From the NCBI RefSeq assembly GCF_009873495.1, contig NZ_CP046703.1:744001-808000 (forward strand): a DNA stretch of 64,000 nucleotides. The letters run 5' to 3'. Positions 37,649-45,943 of the stretch are shown one piece after another. Under the pieces are notes generated by a model. The model saw nothing but the letters and a program-made list of their open reading frames with translations, had not been told where the DNA came from and searched no databases. A program made the position numbers and the translations under genes. Positions within the stretch are counted from its first letter, which is position 1, and each line of letters begins with the position of its first letter. Source of the DNA: Nostoc sp. ATCC 53789 (lineage in GTDB: Bacteria > Cyanobacteriota > Cyanobacteriia > Cyanobacteriales > Nostocaceae).

Positions 37649-37804
37649 CAATACGGTTCAGTTAAGGCTAAAACTCTGTTACCAAAGTCGTTTTTTTAAC
37701 GAACCGCCTTCTCTACGAGAGGCTTCCGCCAACGCGCAGCGTCTCGTAGAGAAGGCGCAGAGAACGCAGAGAGAAGAAAGAGATGCTTAACTGAACTGTA
37801 TTGG
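37649..37804. mobile_element. 156-bp MITE-like element, copy 2 of 2
   Basis: It has the same ends and internal sequence as 36057-36212, with one visible base difference (ATGC versus ATGG near the right end). It is flanked by a different 9-bp direct repeat ATTTGCTGG (37640-37648 and 37805-37813). The separate target duplications show two independent insertions of nearly identical DNA, both in the same orientation. Confidence 0.88.
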
Positions 37805-37841
37805 ATTTGCTGGGACAATTCGAGTGTGCGGTTTGCAGAAA

Positions 37842-38519
37842 TCAAACTAACCCAGAACGCAGTGCCACAACTGCTGCTTGCACGCGATCGTCTACTGCTA
37901 ATTTATTCATAATCCCCCGCACGTGGGTTTTGATGGTGTTGGGACTGAGATAGAGTTTTTCAGCAATCTCTGGGTTACTCAACCCGTCTACCATGAGTTT
38001 CAACACTTCTAACTCGCGCCCAGATAAATTGGCGTTGTTGCTGGTAGGTGTAGGTGGTTTGAGATTATCAATTACTCGCCGCGCAATTTGGGGATCGAGA
38101 TAGGCTGCACCATCAACTGCGGCTGCGATCGCACTTAACAATCGTTCCACACTTGCACCTTTAATACAATACGCATCTGCACCGCTAGATAGTGCGGCAA
38201 TAATTTCTGTCTCCGTTTGATGAGATGTCAGCATCACCACATGAGTTGCTGGCAACGCCGCCTTAATTTGCTGTGTCGCTGCAATGCCATCCAATCGCGG
38301 CAACCCAATATCCATAACCACCAAATCGGGTTTGAGTTGCAGTGCTGCTTGGACTCCCAAATAACCATCTTCTGCTTGTCCAACTATCTCCAACTGAGGA
38401 TGAGCCATTAATGATTGCTCTAATCCCAATTGCATCATCGGATCGTCTTCGACAATTAACACCCGCAACGGCGGAGCATTGGCTGGTAAATTTAAGGGAT
38501 AGCGAGTATCTAAAGACAT
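37842..38519 (-). CDS. NarL/LuxR-type response regulator
   Basis: This 225-residue two-component regulator has an N-terminal receiver domain with the phosphoacceptor Asp in LVVMDIGLPRLDG and acidic LIVEDDP. A C-terminal LuxR helix-turn-helix follows (SGRELEVLKLMVDGLSNPEI, then KLYLSPNTIKTHVRGI). It likely binds DNA when phosphorylated. No sensor kinase lies beside it, so its cognate kinase is elsewhere. Heptamer tandem repeats begin just 20 bp upstream of the start codon. Confidence 0.92.
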   Translation of the reverse strand: MSLDTRYPLNLPANAPPLRVLIVEDDPMMQLGLEQSLMAHPQLEIVGQAEDGYLGVQAALQLKPDLVVMDIGLPRLDGIAATQQIKAALPATHVVMLTSHQTETEIIAALSSGADAYCIKGASVERLLSAIAAAVDGAAYLDPQIARRVIDNLKPPTPTSNNANLSGRELEVLKLMVDGLSNPEIAEKLYLSPNTIKTHVRGIMNKLAVDDRVQAAVVALRSGLV

Positions 38520-38538
38520 TATTTATTTATTAAGAGTC

Positions 38539-38587
38539 ATTTGTCCTTTGTCCTTTGTCCTTTGTCATTTGTCATTTGTCATTTGCC
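38539..38587. repeat. Heptamer tandem repeat (STRR type), 7 units
   Basis: Seven 7-bp units in a row: ATTTGTC, CTTTGTC x3, ATTTGTC x2, ATTTGCC. Related heptamers appear at 41099-41133 (reverse strand), 26183-26220, 60719-60745 and 62665-62700. Such short tandemly repeated sequences are typical of heterocystous cyanobacteria. Confidence 0.88.
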
Positions 38588-38617
38588 TTTTTAACCAATA
38601 CAACTCTTGGAGAGGTT

Positions 38618-38666
38618 GCGCCCTAAGCGTAGCTATGCCGCAGGCTTTCCGACTACGCGGTAGTTA
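38618..38666. repeat. Small dispersed repeat cluster between response regulator and era
   Basis: GCGCCCTAAGCGTAGCTATG followed by CCGCAGGCTTTCC and GACTACGCGGTAGTTAAGCG. The GCGTAGC..GCCGCAGGC element is related to that at 25049-25069 and is built like the 21-bp repeat family. It lies in the 193-bp gap upstream of the response regulator. Confidence 0.6.
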
Positions 38667-38712
38667 AGCGCAGTCGAAACTCAGTACAAGTGACCGATGA
38701 CTAATGACTAAT

Positions 38713-39687
38713 TTATTCTTCCACGCGATAGCCTAACTCTGCCAGACTAATCCGCGACTGTCGCCATTTTGGTTGGACTTTGACAAACAATTCCAGGTAA
38801 ACTTTACCAGCGATTAACTTTTGGATTTGTTCGCGGGCTTCACTACCAATTGCTTTAAGCATCGCTCCACCTTTGCCAATGAGTATGCCTTTTTGAGAAT
38901 CACGCTCAACGTTGATGGTAGCAAGTACACGAGTGATGCTGGGAGTTTCTTCTACTAAGTCAATAGCGATCGCTACTGAATGGGGTACTTCTTCACGAGT
39001 CAATAGTAAAATTTGTTCTCGGATTAATTCACCCATAATAAAGCGTTCTGGCTGGTCAGTTACCAAATCTGGCGGGTAGTATAACGGCCCAATTTCTAAA
39101 TGTTCAATTAATAACTCTTGAAGTTGCGGTAATCCTGCACTCGTCTTGGCAGAAAATTTCACGATTTCCCATTCATGTGACTGGGCCATCTGAGCGTAAC
39201 TATCATCTAAATACTGAGAATCGTCCGGTTGTTGGTCACTTTTGTTCACGCCCAGAATCACCGGCGTTTTGCTACGACTGAGTAATTCGGCAATGTAGCG
39301 ATCGCCCGATCCACAAGCGACTGCTCCATCTACCACAAATAGGACTACATCTACCGATTCAATGGCAATTTTGGCATTTTGCACCAATACTTCGCCTAAT
39401 TGATGATGGGGCTTATGAATTCCTGGCGTATCTACAAAAATTAACTGCGCCTCTGGCGTAGTTAATATACCGCGCAAACGGTTACGTGTAGTTTGTGCTA
39501 TCGGTGAGGTAATGGCAATTTTTTGTCCTACTAATTGATTCATTAAAGTAGATTTACCGACATTTGGACGACCAACAATGCCGATAAAACCTGATTTAAA
39601 ATCAGGAGGAGCCTGTGGGATTGTTACTTCTCCTGAAAAAGAGAAGTTGTAATTATCAATACTAGTCACCTTTGGCTCCACCCTCAT
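38713..39687 (-). CDS. era: GTPase Era
   Basis: This 324-residue essential-type GTPase acts in 16S rRNA maturation and 30S assembly. G1 is GRPNVGKST (39-47), G3 DTPG (86-89) and G4 NKSD. A C-terminal KH domain has GILIGKGGAMLKAIG. The N-terminal extension of about 28 residues before FIGIVGRPN is longer than in E. coli; translation might also begin at a later codon. The start codon region is part of a 117-bp imperfect tandem duplication with the intergenic DNA. Divergent from pfkA. Confidence 0.93.
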   Translation of the reverse strand: MRVEPKVTSIDNYNFSFSGEVTIPQAPPDFKSGFIGIVGRPNVGKSTLMNQLVGQKIAITSPIAQTTRNRLRGILTTPEAQLIFVDTPGIHKPHHQLGEVLVQNAKIAIESVDVVLFVVDGAVACGSGDRYIAELLSRSKTPVILGVNKSDQQPDDSQYLDDSYAQMAQSHEWEIVKFSAKTSAGLPQLQELLIEHLEIGPLYYPPDLVTDQPERFIMGELIREQILLLTREEVPHSVAIAIDLVEETPSITRVLATINVERDSQKGILIGKGGAMLKAIGSEAREQIQKLIAGKVYLELFVKVQPKWRQSRISLAELGYRVEE

Positions 39688-39906
39688 ATTTTATAGCTGG
39701 GATAACTTGGTTTTTTCTTAGACACAAAACAAGCATAAAATTACCCTGGCATTTTTAGGGATTTCTTTTGCCGAGGTTTAATCTACTACTGGCTCTACAC
39801 CTATATTTTACAGCTGAGATAACTTTGTTTTGTTTTTAGATACAAAACAAACATAAAATTACTTTGGCATTAAAAGGAGCGCATTCACTTAGGTTTAATC
39901 TGTTGC
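39674..39906. repeat. Imperfect tandem duplication (117-bp period) in the era-pfkA gap
   Basis: Unit 1 (39674-39790) and unit 2 (39791-39906) share GGCTC-AC-C-TATTTTA-AGCTG, AGATAACTT-GTTTT, ACAAAACAA-CATAAAATTAC and AGGTTTAATCT-TTG. Unit 1 contains the start codon of era; in unit 2 the corresponding CAT is lost. It fills almost the whole divergent promoter region. Confidence 0.75.
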
Positions 39907-39953
39907 TAACTTTGGCTTAAGTTTCATCGACTACTCAATATATCTGGATCAAA

Positions 39954-41051
39954 ATGTCAATAAAAAATATGGAAGAACCCAAACGCATTGGAATTCTTAC
40001 CAGTGGAGGTGATTGTTCTGGCTTAAATGCTGTGATTAGGGCTGTAGTAAATTGTGCAGTGGATACTTACGGCTGGGAAGTTTTGGGAATTCGTCAAGCG
40101 ACTCTAGGATTAATGGCGCGTCCACAACAATTCACAAAACTGGAAGTTGATCAAGTTGACTCGCTATTAACTGCGGGTGGCACAATGTTGGGGACAACCA
40201 ATAAAGGCGACCCCTTTGCTTTTCCAATGGCGGATGGTAGTTTATGCGATCGCTCCGAAGAAATCATTGCAGGTTATCATGAGCTAGGTTTAGACGCTTT
40301 GATTGGTATTGGCGGTGATGGTAGTTTGGCAATTCTGCGTCGCCTCGCCCAACAAGGTGGCATTAATCTAGTAGGTATTCCCAAAACCATTGATAACGAT
40401 ATTGGCGTTACCGAACACGCTATCGGTTTTGATACAGCAGTTAATATTGCCACGGAAGCACTAGATAGGTTACATTTTACTGCTGCAAGTCATAGCCGAG
40501 TCATGATTTTAGAAGTGATGGGGCGTGATGCCGGACACATAGCAATAGCTGCGGGAATTGCGGGGGGAGCAAATGTAATTTTAATTCCCGAAATCCCTTA
40601 CACCGTTGAGCATATTTGCCACAAAATCAAAGAACGCCAAGAAAAAGGCAAAAACTATTGTTTGATAATTGTTTCTGAAGCGGTTCGTACCCACGATGGT
40701 GAAAATGTGACAATCACAAATCGCTTAGGTCAATCTCGATATGGTGGAATTGGTGAATATTTGGCAGATAAAATTATTGAACACATCGGTGTAGAAACAC
40801 GAGTTACAGTTTTAGGACACATTCAACGCGGTGGAACTGCTTCGCCACTAGATAGATTAGTTGCAACAGCCTTTGGTGTAGCGGCGGTTAATCTCATTGC
40901 AGAGGGTAAATACGATCGCATGGTGACTTGGCAAAATCGCCAAGTATTAAGTGTACCAATTACCGAAGCGATCGCTCAATATAGCGCCGTCGATCCCAAT
41001 GGTACTTTAGTTAAAACCGCTCGTGGTATGGGTATTTATTTGGGAGACTGA
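39954..41051 (+). CDS. pfkA: 6-phosphofructokinase (PfkA family, mixed type)
   Basis: This 365-residue glycolytic enzyme phosphorylates fructose 6-phosphate. Motifs: GGDCSGLNAVIR at the N-terminus, GGDGSL, PKTIDNDIG, MGRDAGHIA and GHIQRGG. The Gly in GGDGS predicts ATP rather than pyrophosphate as donor, while the Lys in PKTIDND is the form seen in the long-type mixed group. Translation could also start at the internal ATG nine codons... downstream (MEEPKRIG). Divergent from era, with a duplicated segment between. Confidence 0.92.
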   Translation: MSIKNMEEPKRIGILTSGGDCSGLNAVIRAVVNCAVDTYGWEVLGIRQATLGLMARPQQFTKLEVDQVDSLLTAGGTMLGTTNKGDPFAFPMADGSLCDRSEEIIAGYHELGLDALIGIGGDGSLAILRRLAQQGGINLVGIPKTIDNDIGVTEHAIGFDTAVNIATEALDRLHFTAASHSRVMILEVMGRDAGHIAIAAGIAGGANVILIPEIPYTVEHICHKIKERQEKGKNYCLIIVSEAVRTHDGENVTITNRLGQSRYGGIGEYLADKIIEHIGVETRVTVLGHIQRGGTASPLDRLVATAFGVAAVNLIAEGKYDRMVTWQNRQVLSVPITEAIAQYSAVDPNGTLVKTARGMGIYLGD

Positions 41052-41098
41052 AGTGAGTGCTGAGTGAGGAGTGAGGAGTTAAAAAACTCTAAACTCCC

Positions 41099-41133
41099 AA
41101 TGACAAATGACCAATGACAAATGACAAATGACT
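41099..41133. repeat. Heptamer tandem repeat, 5 units
   Basis: Five units of AATGACA/AATGACC/AATGACT, the reverse-strand form of the 38539-38587 heptamer. It lies between convergent genes and touches the stop codon of the minus-strand gene ending at 41132. Confidence 0.8.
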
Positions 41134-42259
41134 AACTCACAATTCCCAATACAAACTCGCCTTCATTTACAGCTTGATTGGTTGCGACATCATAAACTAA
41201 TCCATCATGGTGAGCGCAGACATCAATTACAGTAGGTAGTTGACCTTCTTTATTAAAACTGAGAATTTGATAGAGCTTGTCTCCAGCTTTGACTGTACTA
41301 CCTAATTCGATTCTGGATTGAATCATACCACCTGCGATCGCATAATATTTTTTCCGGTTGCTGCTAGATGCAAAAGTCATATCATGAGTTTTTATGCCAT
41401 CTGATAAATTAGAAACTTCTAATACACCTTTTTGCACTAAATAATTTTTCACACCCCGTATACCTTTGGATACTGAATCAGGGTTCATTTGCATTCCTGT
41501 GCCTAATTCTAGTGTCCAAGCTTCCACATCAAACTTGATTTCTCTACCCAACTCTTTAAAACAAGCTTCTAGCGCTAACCAAGGTTTGATAAAAGCTTCA
41601 TCAAAAGCATCACCATCATATTTATTAAGCAATATTCCAAAATCAAGTAGAAAGTATTTTGCACTGTCTTCTCGATTTTGGAAGTAATAAATATAGTCTA
41701 AAGCTTGATTTGTAGAACTGTGTAAATCAATTAAGTAGTCTGCATCTAAACTCAGGTTTTGTAACTTGTAGGCAAAAAGCTCAGTGTAGGGAACACCATT
41801 AGAAGAATTAATTTTTTCTAAAATTTTCGCAAAATTTTGCTTAATTATAGTTAGATAATTTTGTCGAACGACCTCTAGATCAATGTGAAGTTGAGATTTA
41901 GTAAAAGCTACTAAATCATCAGCTTCTTTCTCGTAGTCCCAAAATATGCGATTCCAGTCTTTGGCTTCATAAACGCAATATCGCCCAGGAGAAAAATGTT
42001 GAGCGCGTTCATTTGTTCCCATCGGATTACAAACGGGAACCAGCCAAATTTCTCCAGTTAAATCTGTATCATTTATTGTTAATAAAAACTCAATTAGCTG
42101 GTGAATAACGGCATTACCAGCAATTTCTGCACCGTGTAGATTAGATTGAATGTATACCTTTTTACCAGGTTTAGCGCCGACGAATTTGTATAATTGTAAG
42201 TATAGGCGATCGCCCGAAGCCATTTGACGTAATACAATGCTTTCAATAACTGGCAGCAT
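41132..42259 (-). CDS. Succinylglutamate desuccinylase/aspartoacylase family zinc hydrolase
   Basis: This 375-residue M14-like zinc enzyme would deacylate an N-acyl amino acid. Metal and substrate residues are visible in IQSNLHGAEIAGNAVI (His-x-x-Glu), WLVPVCNPMG and LIDLHSS. The C-terminal beta domain is typical (LGSTVKAGDKLYQIL and CAHHDGLVYDV). Substrate unknown. The 3' end abuts a heptamer repeat. The gene stands alone; a MITE-like element sits 56 bp upstream. Confidence 0.85.
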   Translation of the reverse strand: MLPVIESIVLRQMASGDRLYLQLYKFVGAKPGKKVYIQSNLHGAEIAGNAVIHQLIEFLLTINDTDLTGEIWLVPVCNPMGTNERAQHFSPGRYCVYEAKDWNRIFWDYEKEADDLVAFTKSQLHIDLEVVRQNYLTIIKQNFAKILEKINSSNGVPYTELFAYKLQNLSLDADYLIDLHSSTNQALDYIYYFQNREDSAKYFLLDFGILLNKYDGDAFDEAFIKPWLALEACFKELGREIKFDVEAWTLELGTGMQMNPDSVSKGIRGVKNYLVQKGVLEVSNLSDGIKTHDMTFASSSNRKKYYAIAGGMIQSRIELGSTVKAGDKLYQILSFNKEGQLPTVIDVCAHHDGLVYDVATNQAVNEGEFVLGIVS

Positions 42260-42314
42260 GAAACAACTCGGTGATGATTTGAGTAAATTATCGCTGTATC
42301 TGTACTGAATTAAA

Positions 42315-42409
42315 ATAGGACTTACGCAAATTATCTCTCAAACTCTGATTTCTCCGTGCCCTCTGTGCCTCTGCGGTTCGTTATTCCGTAACTCGTGCGT
42401 AAGTCCTAT
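42315..42409. mobile_element. 95-bp MITE-like element with GGACTTACGCA ends
   Basis: Perfect 14-bp inverted ends ATAGGACTTACGCA (42315-42328) and TGCGTAAGTCCTAT (42396-42409), with TA at each edge, as in IS630/Tc1-type target use. The inner part contains CCGTGCCCTCTGTGCCTCTG. No gene. The ends relate it to the repeats at 11925-12027 and 16970-17056; single ends also occur near 33771 and 37575. Confidence 0.8.
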
Positions 42410-42510
42410 AAAACTCTAACTCAATAGAATTAGCTGATTTCATTTGCGTAATCAGCTAACCTCTTGTTATGCAATCTTTCATTAAAGAATACATGAAACA
42501 GAGTCTTAAG

Positions 42511-42538
42511 TGTGGAGTTATGAATTTTTAACTCCACA
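42511..42538 (-). terminator. Hairpin downstream of the PEP-CTERM gene
   Basis: TGTGGAGTTA (42511-42520) pairs perfectly with TAACTCCACA (42529-42538). It lies 38 bp past the stop of the minus-strand gene ending at 42577. The T-tract is weak, so terminator function is likely but not certain. Confidence 0.55.
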
Positions 42539-42576
42539 TTTAACATACTTTATTTACCTATTTATAAGTTGTTAAC

Positions 42577-43662
42577 CTAAGCTTTTGCGGTATCTTTTCG
42601 TTGCTGCTTGTACTTGCGGCAGAAAGCTAGACCAAAACCACCAACTGCTAATGAACCCAATGTAGTTAAAGGTTCGGGCACAGACACTTTAGTTTTGAAT
42701 TTGCTGGTAATAAACAGACTATACACATTCTCATCATTGGTTGGGTTTACAGTATTTAACTCGATGAAGGTATCACCTGACTGGATAAAAGGATTAGGAT
42801 CATTGCTATTACCAAGGGCTAGGTTATAAAGTTCATCATCAGTCTTAAAACCGCCAGAATCAGAGGCAAATGGATCTGGGTTGGTCAAACTATCACCAAT
42901 ACCACCAGCAGTGATTAGACCGCCATTAGATGATTCTCCATCATCCTGACCACCAGCAGAGCTAGTTAAGCGTCGAGAGCTAGTAGAGTCTGTTGTCACG
43001 TCCACAATAGTGAATTGACCAGATGGCTGAAAGCTATAGGTATCGGCAAAAGATACTATAAAATCGCCACCGCTATAAGGTTTATCAAAATTCAATCTGG
43101 TTGTGTCACCTCTGGGAGATAGTTCGCCGTCTAAGATAAAAGACGACAAACCGATAGTAGTGGCATCTTGATAAGACACAACTAAAGTTTCACCGTCATT
43201 GTCTCCTAGCTCTTCAATAGTATGGTTCTGTAAACCCCCCAAAGAGCTGAGAAGGCTGGTAACATCCCAACGTACAGTAGTTGCTGGGTTCTCATCGGGC
43301 GTGAGTAGAAAGGCATCAGCAACCTTCAACAAATTACCGTTCAGTTTGACATCACTTACAGGCCCATTAAAATTCTCCCAAACGGAAGACGCATAAAGAT
43401 AAGCTTTGAGAACAGTTGCACCTACAGGTACATCTGTTTGCAATGTACCATTGTTGCTGGTGCTACCAAAAGCATCTATGGAAAGTGCCGCATTGTCAAA
43501 GCTCTCACGAAACAACAAACTTGCGGATGCTGGCGAACTTAAGGCAGCAAACCCAAAACTGACACCAAAGAATACAAATGTACTCAAAGTAGCTTTGTGT
43601 ATGTCAGCAGCAAAATATTTCTGTAACTTCTGTCTTACCTTAAATCTACTCATGACAATCAT
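42577..43662 (-). CDS. PEP-CTERM sorted exported protein
   Basis: This 361-residue secreted protein has an N-terminal signal segment (hydrophobic about 24-45, after a basic start). It ends with a PEP-CTERM tail: SVPEPLTTLGSLAVGGFGLA then a basic CRKYKQQRK. Such tails are recognised by exosortases, and cyanoexosortase B is encoded at 61766-62659. The body has VWENFNGPVSDVKLNG and YSGGDFIVSFADTYSF stretches of beta character; function unknown, probably surface or matrix. ATG at 43653 (MSRFKVRQK) is an alternative start. Confidence 0.85.
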   Translation of the reverse strand: MIVMSRFKVRQKLQKYFAADIHKATLSTFVFFGVSFGFAALSSPASASLLFRESFDNAALSIDAFGSTSNNGTLQTDVPVGATVLKAYLYASSVWENFNGPVSDVKLNGNLLKVADAFLLTPDENPATTVRWDVTSLLSSLGGLQNHTIEELGDNDGETLVVSYQDATTIGLSSFILDGELSPRGDTTRLNFDKPYSGGDFIVSFADTYSFQPSGQFTIVDVTTDSTSSRRLTSSAGGQDDGESSNGGLITAGGIGDSLTNPDPFASDSGGFKTDDELYNLALGNSNDPNPFIQSGDTFIELNTVNPTNDENVYSLFITSKFKTKVSVPEPLTTLGSLAVGGFGLAFCRKYKQQRKDTAKA

Positions 43663-44004
43663 TACGACTATTTGTGATGCTAGGGAAAATTACGTGTTTT
43701 TTCGTAAATTCCAAAGTTAATATCGCTGAAAAAAAAATATTTTCAACAAAAAATTACCTATATTTATGAAAACTTTAAAATATATATTTGATCAAAACCT
43801 TTTAAAATGCAGCTAATAAGCTACAAACAATAAGGTTATTACCCAGTTAAATAAAAAAACATATAAGATTTATGTGAATTTTATTTGGCTAAAAATAATT
43901 TAACAATACTTTATATATAATCTTTACCAAATAATAAATAGGCGAAAAATAAAGGTGAGCATAGCTCACCTGACTTTGTTACTTATACACTCAAAATTCA
44001 GAAG
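43663..44004. other. Intergenic stretch of 342 bp
   Basis: Very AT-rich DNA, likely holding the promoter of the PEP-CTERM gene. The only structured site seen is the terminator hairpin at 43953-43971. Confidence 0.5.
43953..43971 (-). terminator. Intrinsic terminator of the 44005-44526 gene
   Basis: AGGTGAGCATAGCTCACCT is a near-perfect palindrome; on the minus strand it is followed by TTATTTTTCG. It lies 33 bp beyond the stop codon. Confidence 0.75.
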
Positions 44005-44526
44005 TTACTTGCGACTACCCAACCACTTAGCCGCTGCAATGCCAAGAATACCTGCTACTACAGGATTACTGAGAAACTTGATAATCCCTGGTTGCTCTGC
44101 CAGCACTTCGCGGAAAATATCGGGGTGGTTATGATATGCGAAAGACGCGAGTTTGCTAACATCATCAGCAGTCATGCGGCTGGCGTGGTGTGTAGAAAGC
44201 CCCAACTGTTGCTCTAGATGCTTCTCGTCAAGCTTTCTTTCCTTCAAGTGTTTGAAAAATGCTCTTGCTACATCATCCCGTTCATTGGGTTTAATTTGTG
44301 CGATCGCATTCTGTAATTCTGGCTCCATCTGGCTGGTTGGAATCCGATCTGGATGTAAAGATCGACCAAATAACTGCCGACGTTGATCTGGTGTTGTCCG
44401 TTGAGCGAAATCATCAAAATTTTGATATTCCGCCGTTGATTCGGTTGTAGTATCATCTAAAGATTCAACATCACCCTGAGCCAAATCTTTCATTATTTGA
44501 CGTTTATACTGTTCGCTACTTGCCAC
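44005..44526 (-). CDS. Conserved hypothetical protein with C-terminal membrane segment
   Basis: This 173-residue acidic/hydrophilic protein ends in one hydrophobic helix (NPVVAGILGIAAAKWLGSRK). The middle is helical and charged (ELQNAIAQIKPNERDDVARA, KLDEKHLEQQLGLSTHHASR). No catalytic motif was recognised. It is tail-anchored by appearance. It sits in a minus-strand set with a lipoprotein gene and a CsbD-like gene, a context that suggests stress response, though this is inference. Confidence 0.6.
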   Translation of the reverse strand: MASSEQYKRQIMKDLAQGDVESLDDTTTESTAEYQNFDDFAQRTTPDQRRQLFGRSLHPDRIPTSQMEPELQNAIAQIKPNERDDVARAFFKHLKERKLDEKHLEQQLGLSTHHASRMTADDVSKLASFAYHNHPDIFREVLAEQPGIIKFLSNPVVAGILGIAAAKWLGSRK

Positions 44527-44638
44527 TTTACTTATCTCCTTTTTTCGTCAAATTATTTTGATGGCTGGTATTTCCAAGCCATAACTCTAAATTCCAATTC
44601 ATCAAACTCTCTTCAAGTTTTCATTGCAAATACAGCAA

Positions 44639-45079
44639 TTAGCTATACTTAACTTGATTAGTCTGAACATCATACTCAGTAGTCAAAATCAATTTCTTAT
44701 CAGGCGCATAAACCAAAACCTTTAAGTCTTGATTAGGAAAGTTCTTCCGAAAACCTTGAACTAAGGATTTTGCTAATGGTCGCACTTCGTTGGGACTAAC
44801 TTTAGGGGAAATCACAACACCTAGTTTGTTATTATCACGAACATAAGCGTCCTGAACCAATCCTTGAGACGTTTGCACAACCCAGTTACCAAAGGTTTGT
44901 CCGCTTGGAGTATTGCCTCGCTCCAACTCTGCATAAGTTACATCTCGGCCAATTGCTGAAGGAGTTGTTGGGCGGTCAACTTGTGACACAGTACCACCAC
45001 CACAGGCGGTAGTTATCATCAATACTCCAATTAAAAGGAAAGTCGCCAATATTTTGCGACTTTGTTGAAACAGAATCAT
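44639..45079 (-). CDS. Putative lipoprotein, unknown family
   Basis: This 146-residue protein has a signal peptide ending in the lipobox TTACGGG (Cys about residue 26). It is therefore exported and lipid-anchored. The mature part includes ERGNTPSGQTFGNWVVQTSQ and VRPLAKSLVQGFRKNFPNQD, a small alpha/beta domain. Function unknown. The ribosome site GGAGG precedes the start on the minus strand. Confidence 0.65.
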   Translation of the reverse strand: MILFQQSRKILATFLLIGVLMITTACGGGTVSQVDRPTTPSAIGRDVTYAELERGNTPSGQTFGNWVVQTSQGLVQDAYVRDNNKLGVVISPKVSPNEVRPLAKSLVQGFRKNFPNQDLKVLVYAPDKKLILTTEYDVQTNQVKYS

Positions 45080-45411
45080 TTTTTTACCTCCTGAAAAAAC
45101 ACTTTAAATAACAGATAGAATAAGTTGTACGTTCAAACTAATTTCTTACATCTTGCTGACATTTATAAAATTGGAATTTATAGAGATTATTCCTCTAAAT
45201 TAATAAATTTATTTTGTAATGCAGAGGAGTAATAAATTACACCTCTGCAAGAGTTATGCCAATCAAGCTAGTCCTTTATCTTTCCATGCTTGCTAAGATG
45301 ACAAGAAAAATATATAGCATTGAATGAATCTTGAACACTTCATACTTTCTTGCAAAAATGGAATCCACCCCATTGATATCCCTAGAGTTTCTGCAAAAAA
45401 ATTATGAATTG
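45080..45411. other. Intergenic stretch of 332 bp with a hairpin
   Basis: The strongest structure is the hairpin at 45220-45249 (TGCAGAGG-A-GTAA-TAAA-TTAC-A-CCTCTGCA), which may end the csbD-like transcript arriving from 45412. No gene is seen; a plus-strand frame here overlaps the csbD gene and is a shadow. Confidence 0.5.
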
Positions 45412-45594
45412 TTAGTCAATATTTTTCTTCACATTATCTTTTACGTCTTCAATCCCATGACGGACTTCGCTTTCAGCTTGTTTTGCTTTACCTTTGGCTT
45501 TATCTTCTGGATCTCCAGTGATATTTCCTAATGCTTCTTGGGCCTTACCTTCAACATTTTTAGCAGCAGCTTTAGCGCGATCTTCAATACTCAT
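45412..45594 (-). CDS. CsbD-family stress protein
   Basis: This 60-residue hydrophilic, Ala/Lys/Glu-rich protein is typical of the CsbD-like group: MSIEDRAKAAAKNVEGKAQE then ALGNITGDPEDKAKGKAKQA. CsbD proteins are induced by general stress in many bacteria; molecular role unknown. The start at 45594 is chosen as the family's natural N-terminus; the longer upstream frame has an unrelated aromatic leader. AGGAG lies about 8 bp upstream on the minus strand. Confidence 0.9.
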   Translation of the reverse strand: MSIEDRAKAAAKNVEGKAQEALGNITGDPEDKAKGKAKQAESEVRHGIEDVKDNVKKNID

Positions 45595-45943
45595 TTTGTA
45601 CTCCTGATTTTGTAAAAAATTCCTTTCAAAGCTATAACTAACTTTGAAATATTTTGTGATTACTTTTACACAGTAGCTTAAAGTTTTTGCTAAAGCCTTC
45701 CACCACAAGACATATTAAAAAAAACGTAATTCCTAATGCTTAACTCGTAATTAAGAAAGGTAGTCATAGTAAGCGTTATGGCTGTTGACTGAATGTAAAT
45801 TAAAGCAATAACAGTTTAGTCACCTATGCTAAAAGACATAGAAAAAGGGCGAATATCGTAATTTCTACTTTTGACTATTTAAATAAAAAACCCAGATTCC
45901 TATAGAAACTGGGTTAATAAAGTTATGGGGATATTTCTTTTGT
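45595..45943. other. Intergenic stretch of 349 bp
   Basis: Holds the csbD promoter region and the terminator at 45889-45915 of the next gene. Nothing else was recognised. Confidence 0.5.
45889..45915 (-). terminator. Intrinsic terminator of the repeat-protein gene
   Basis: AACCCAG (45889-45895) pairs with CTGGGTT (45909-45915) around an inner loop with further TTC/GAA pairing. On the minus strand it is followed by TTTTTTATTT, a clear T-tract, 29 bp beyond the stop of the gene ending at 45944. Confidence 0.8.
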
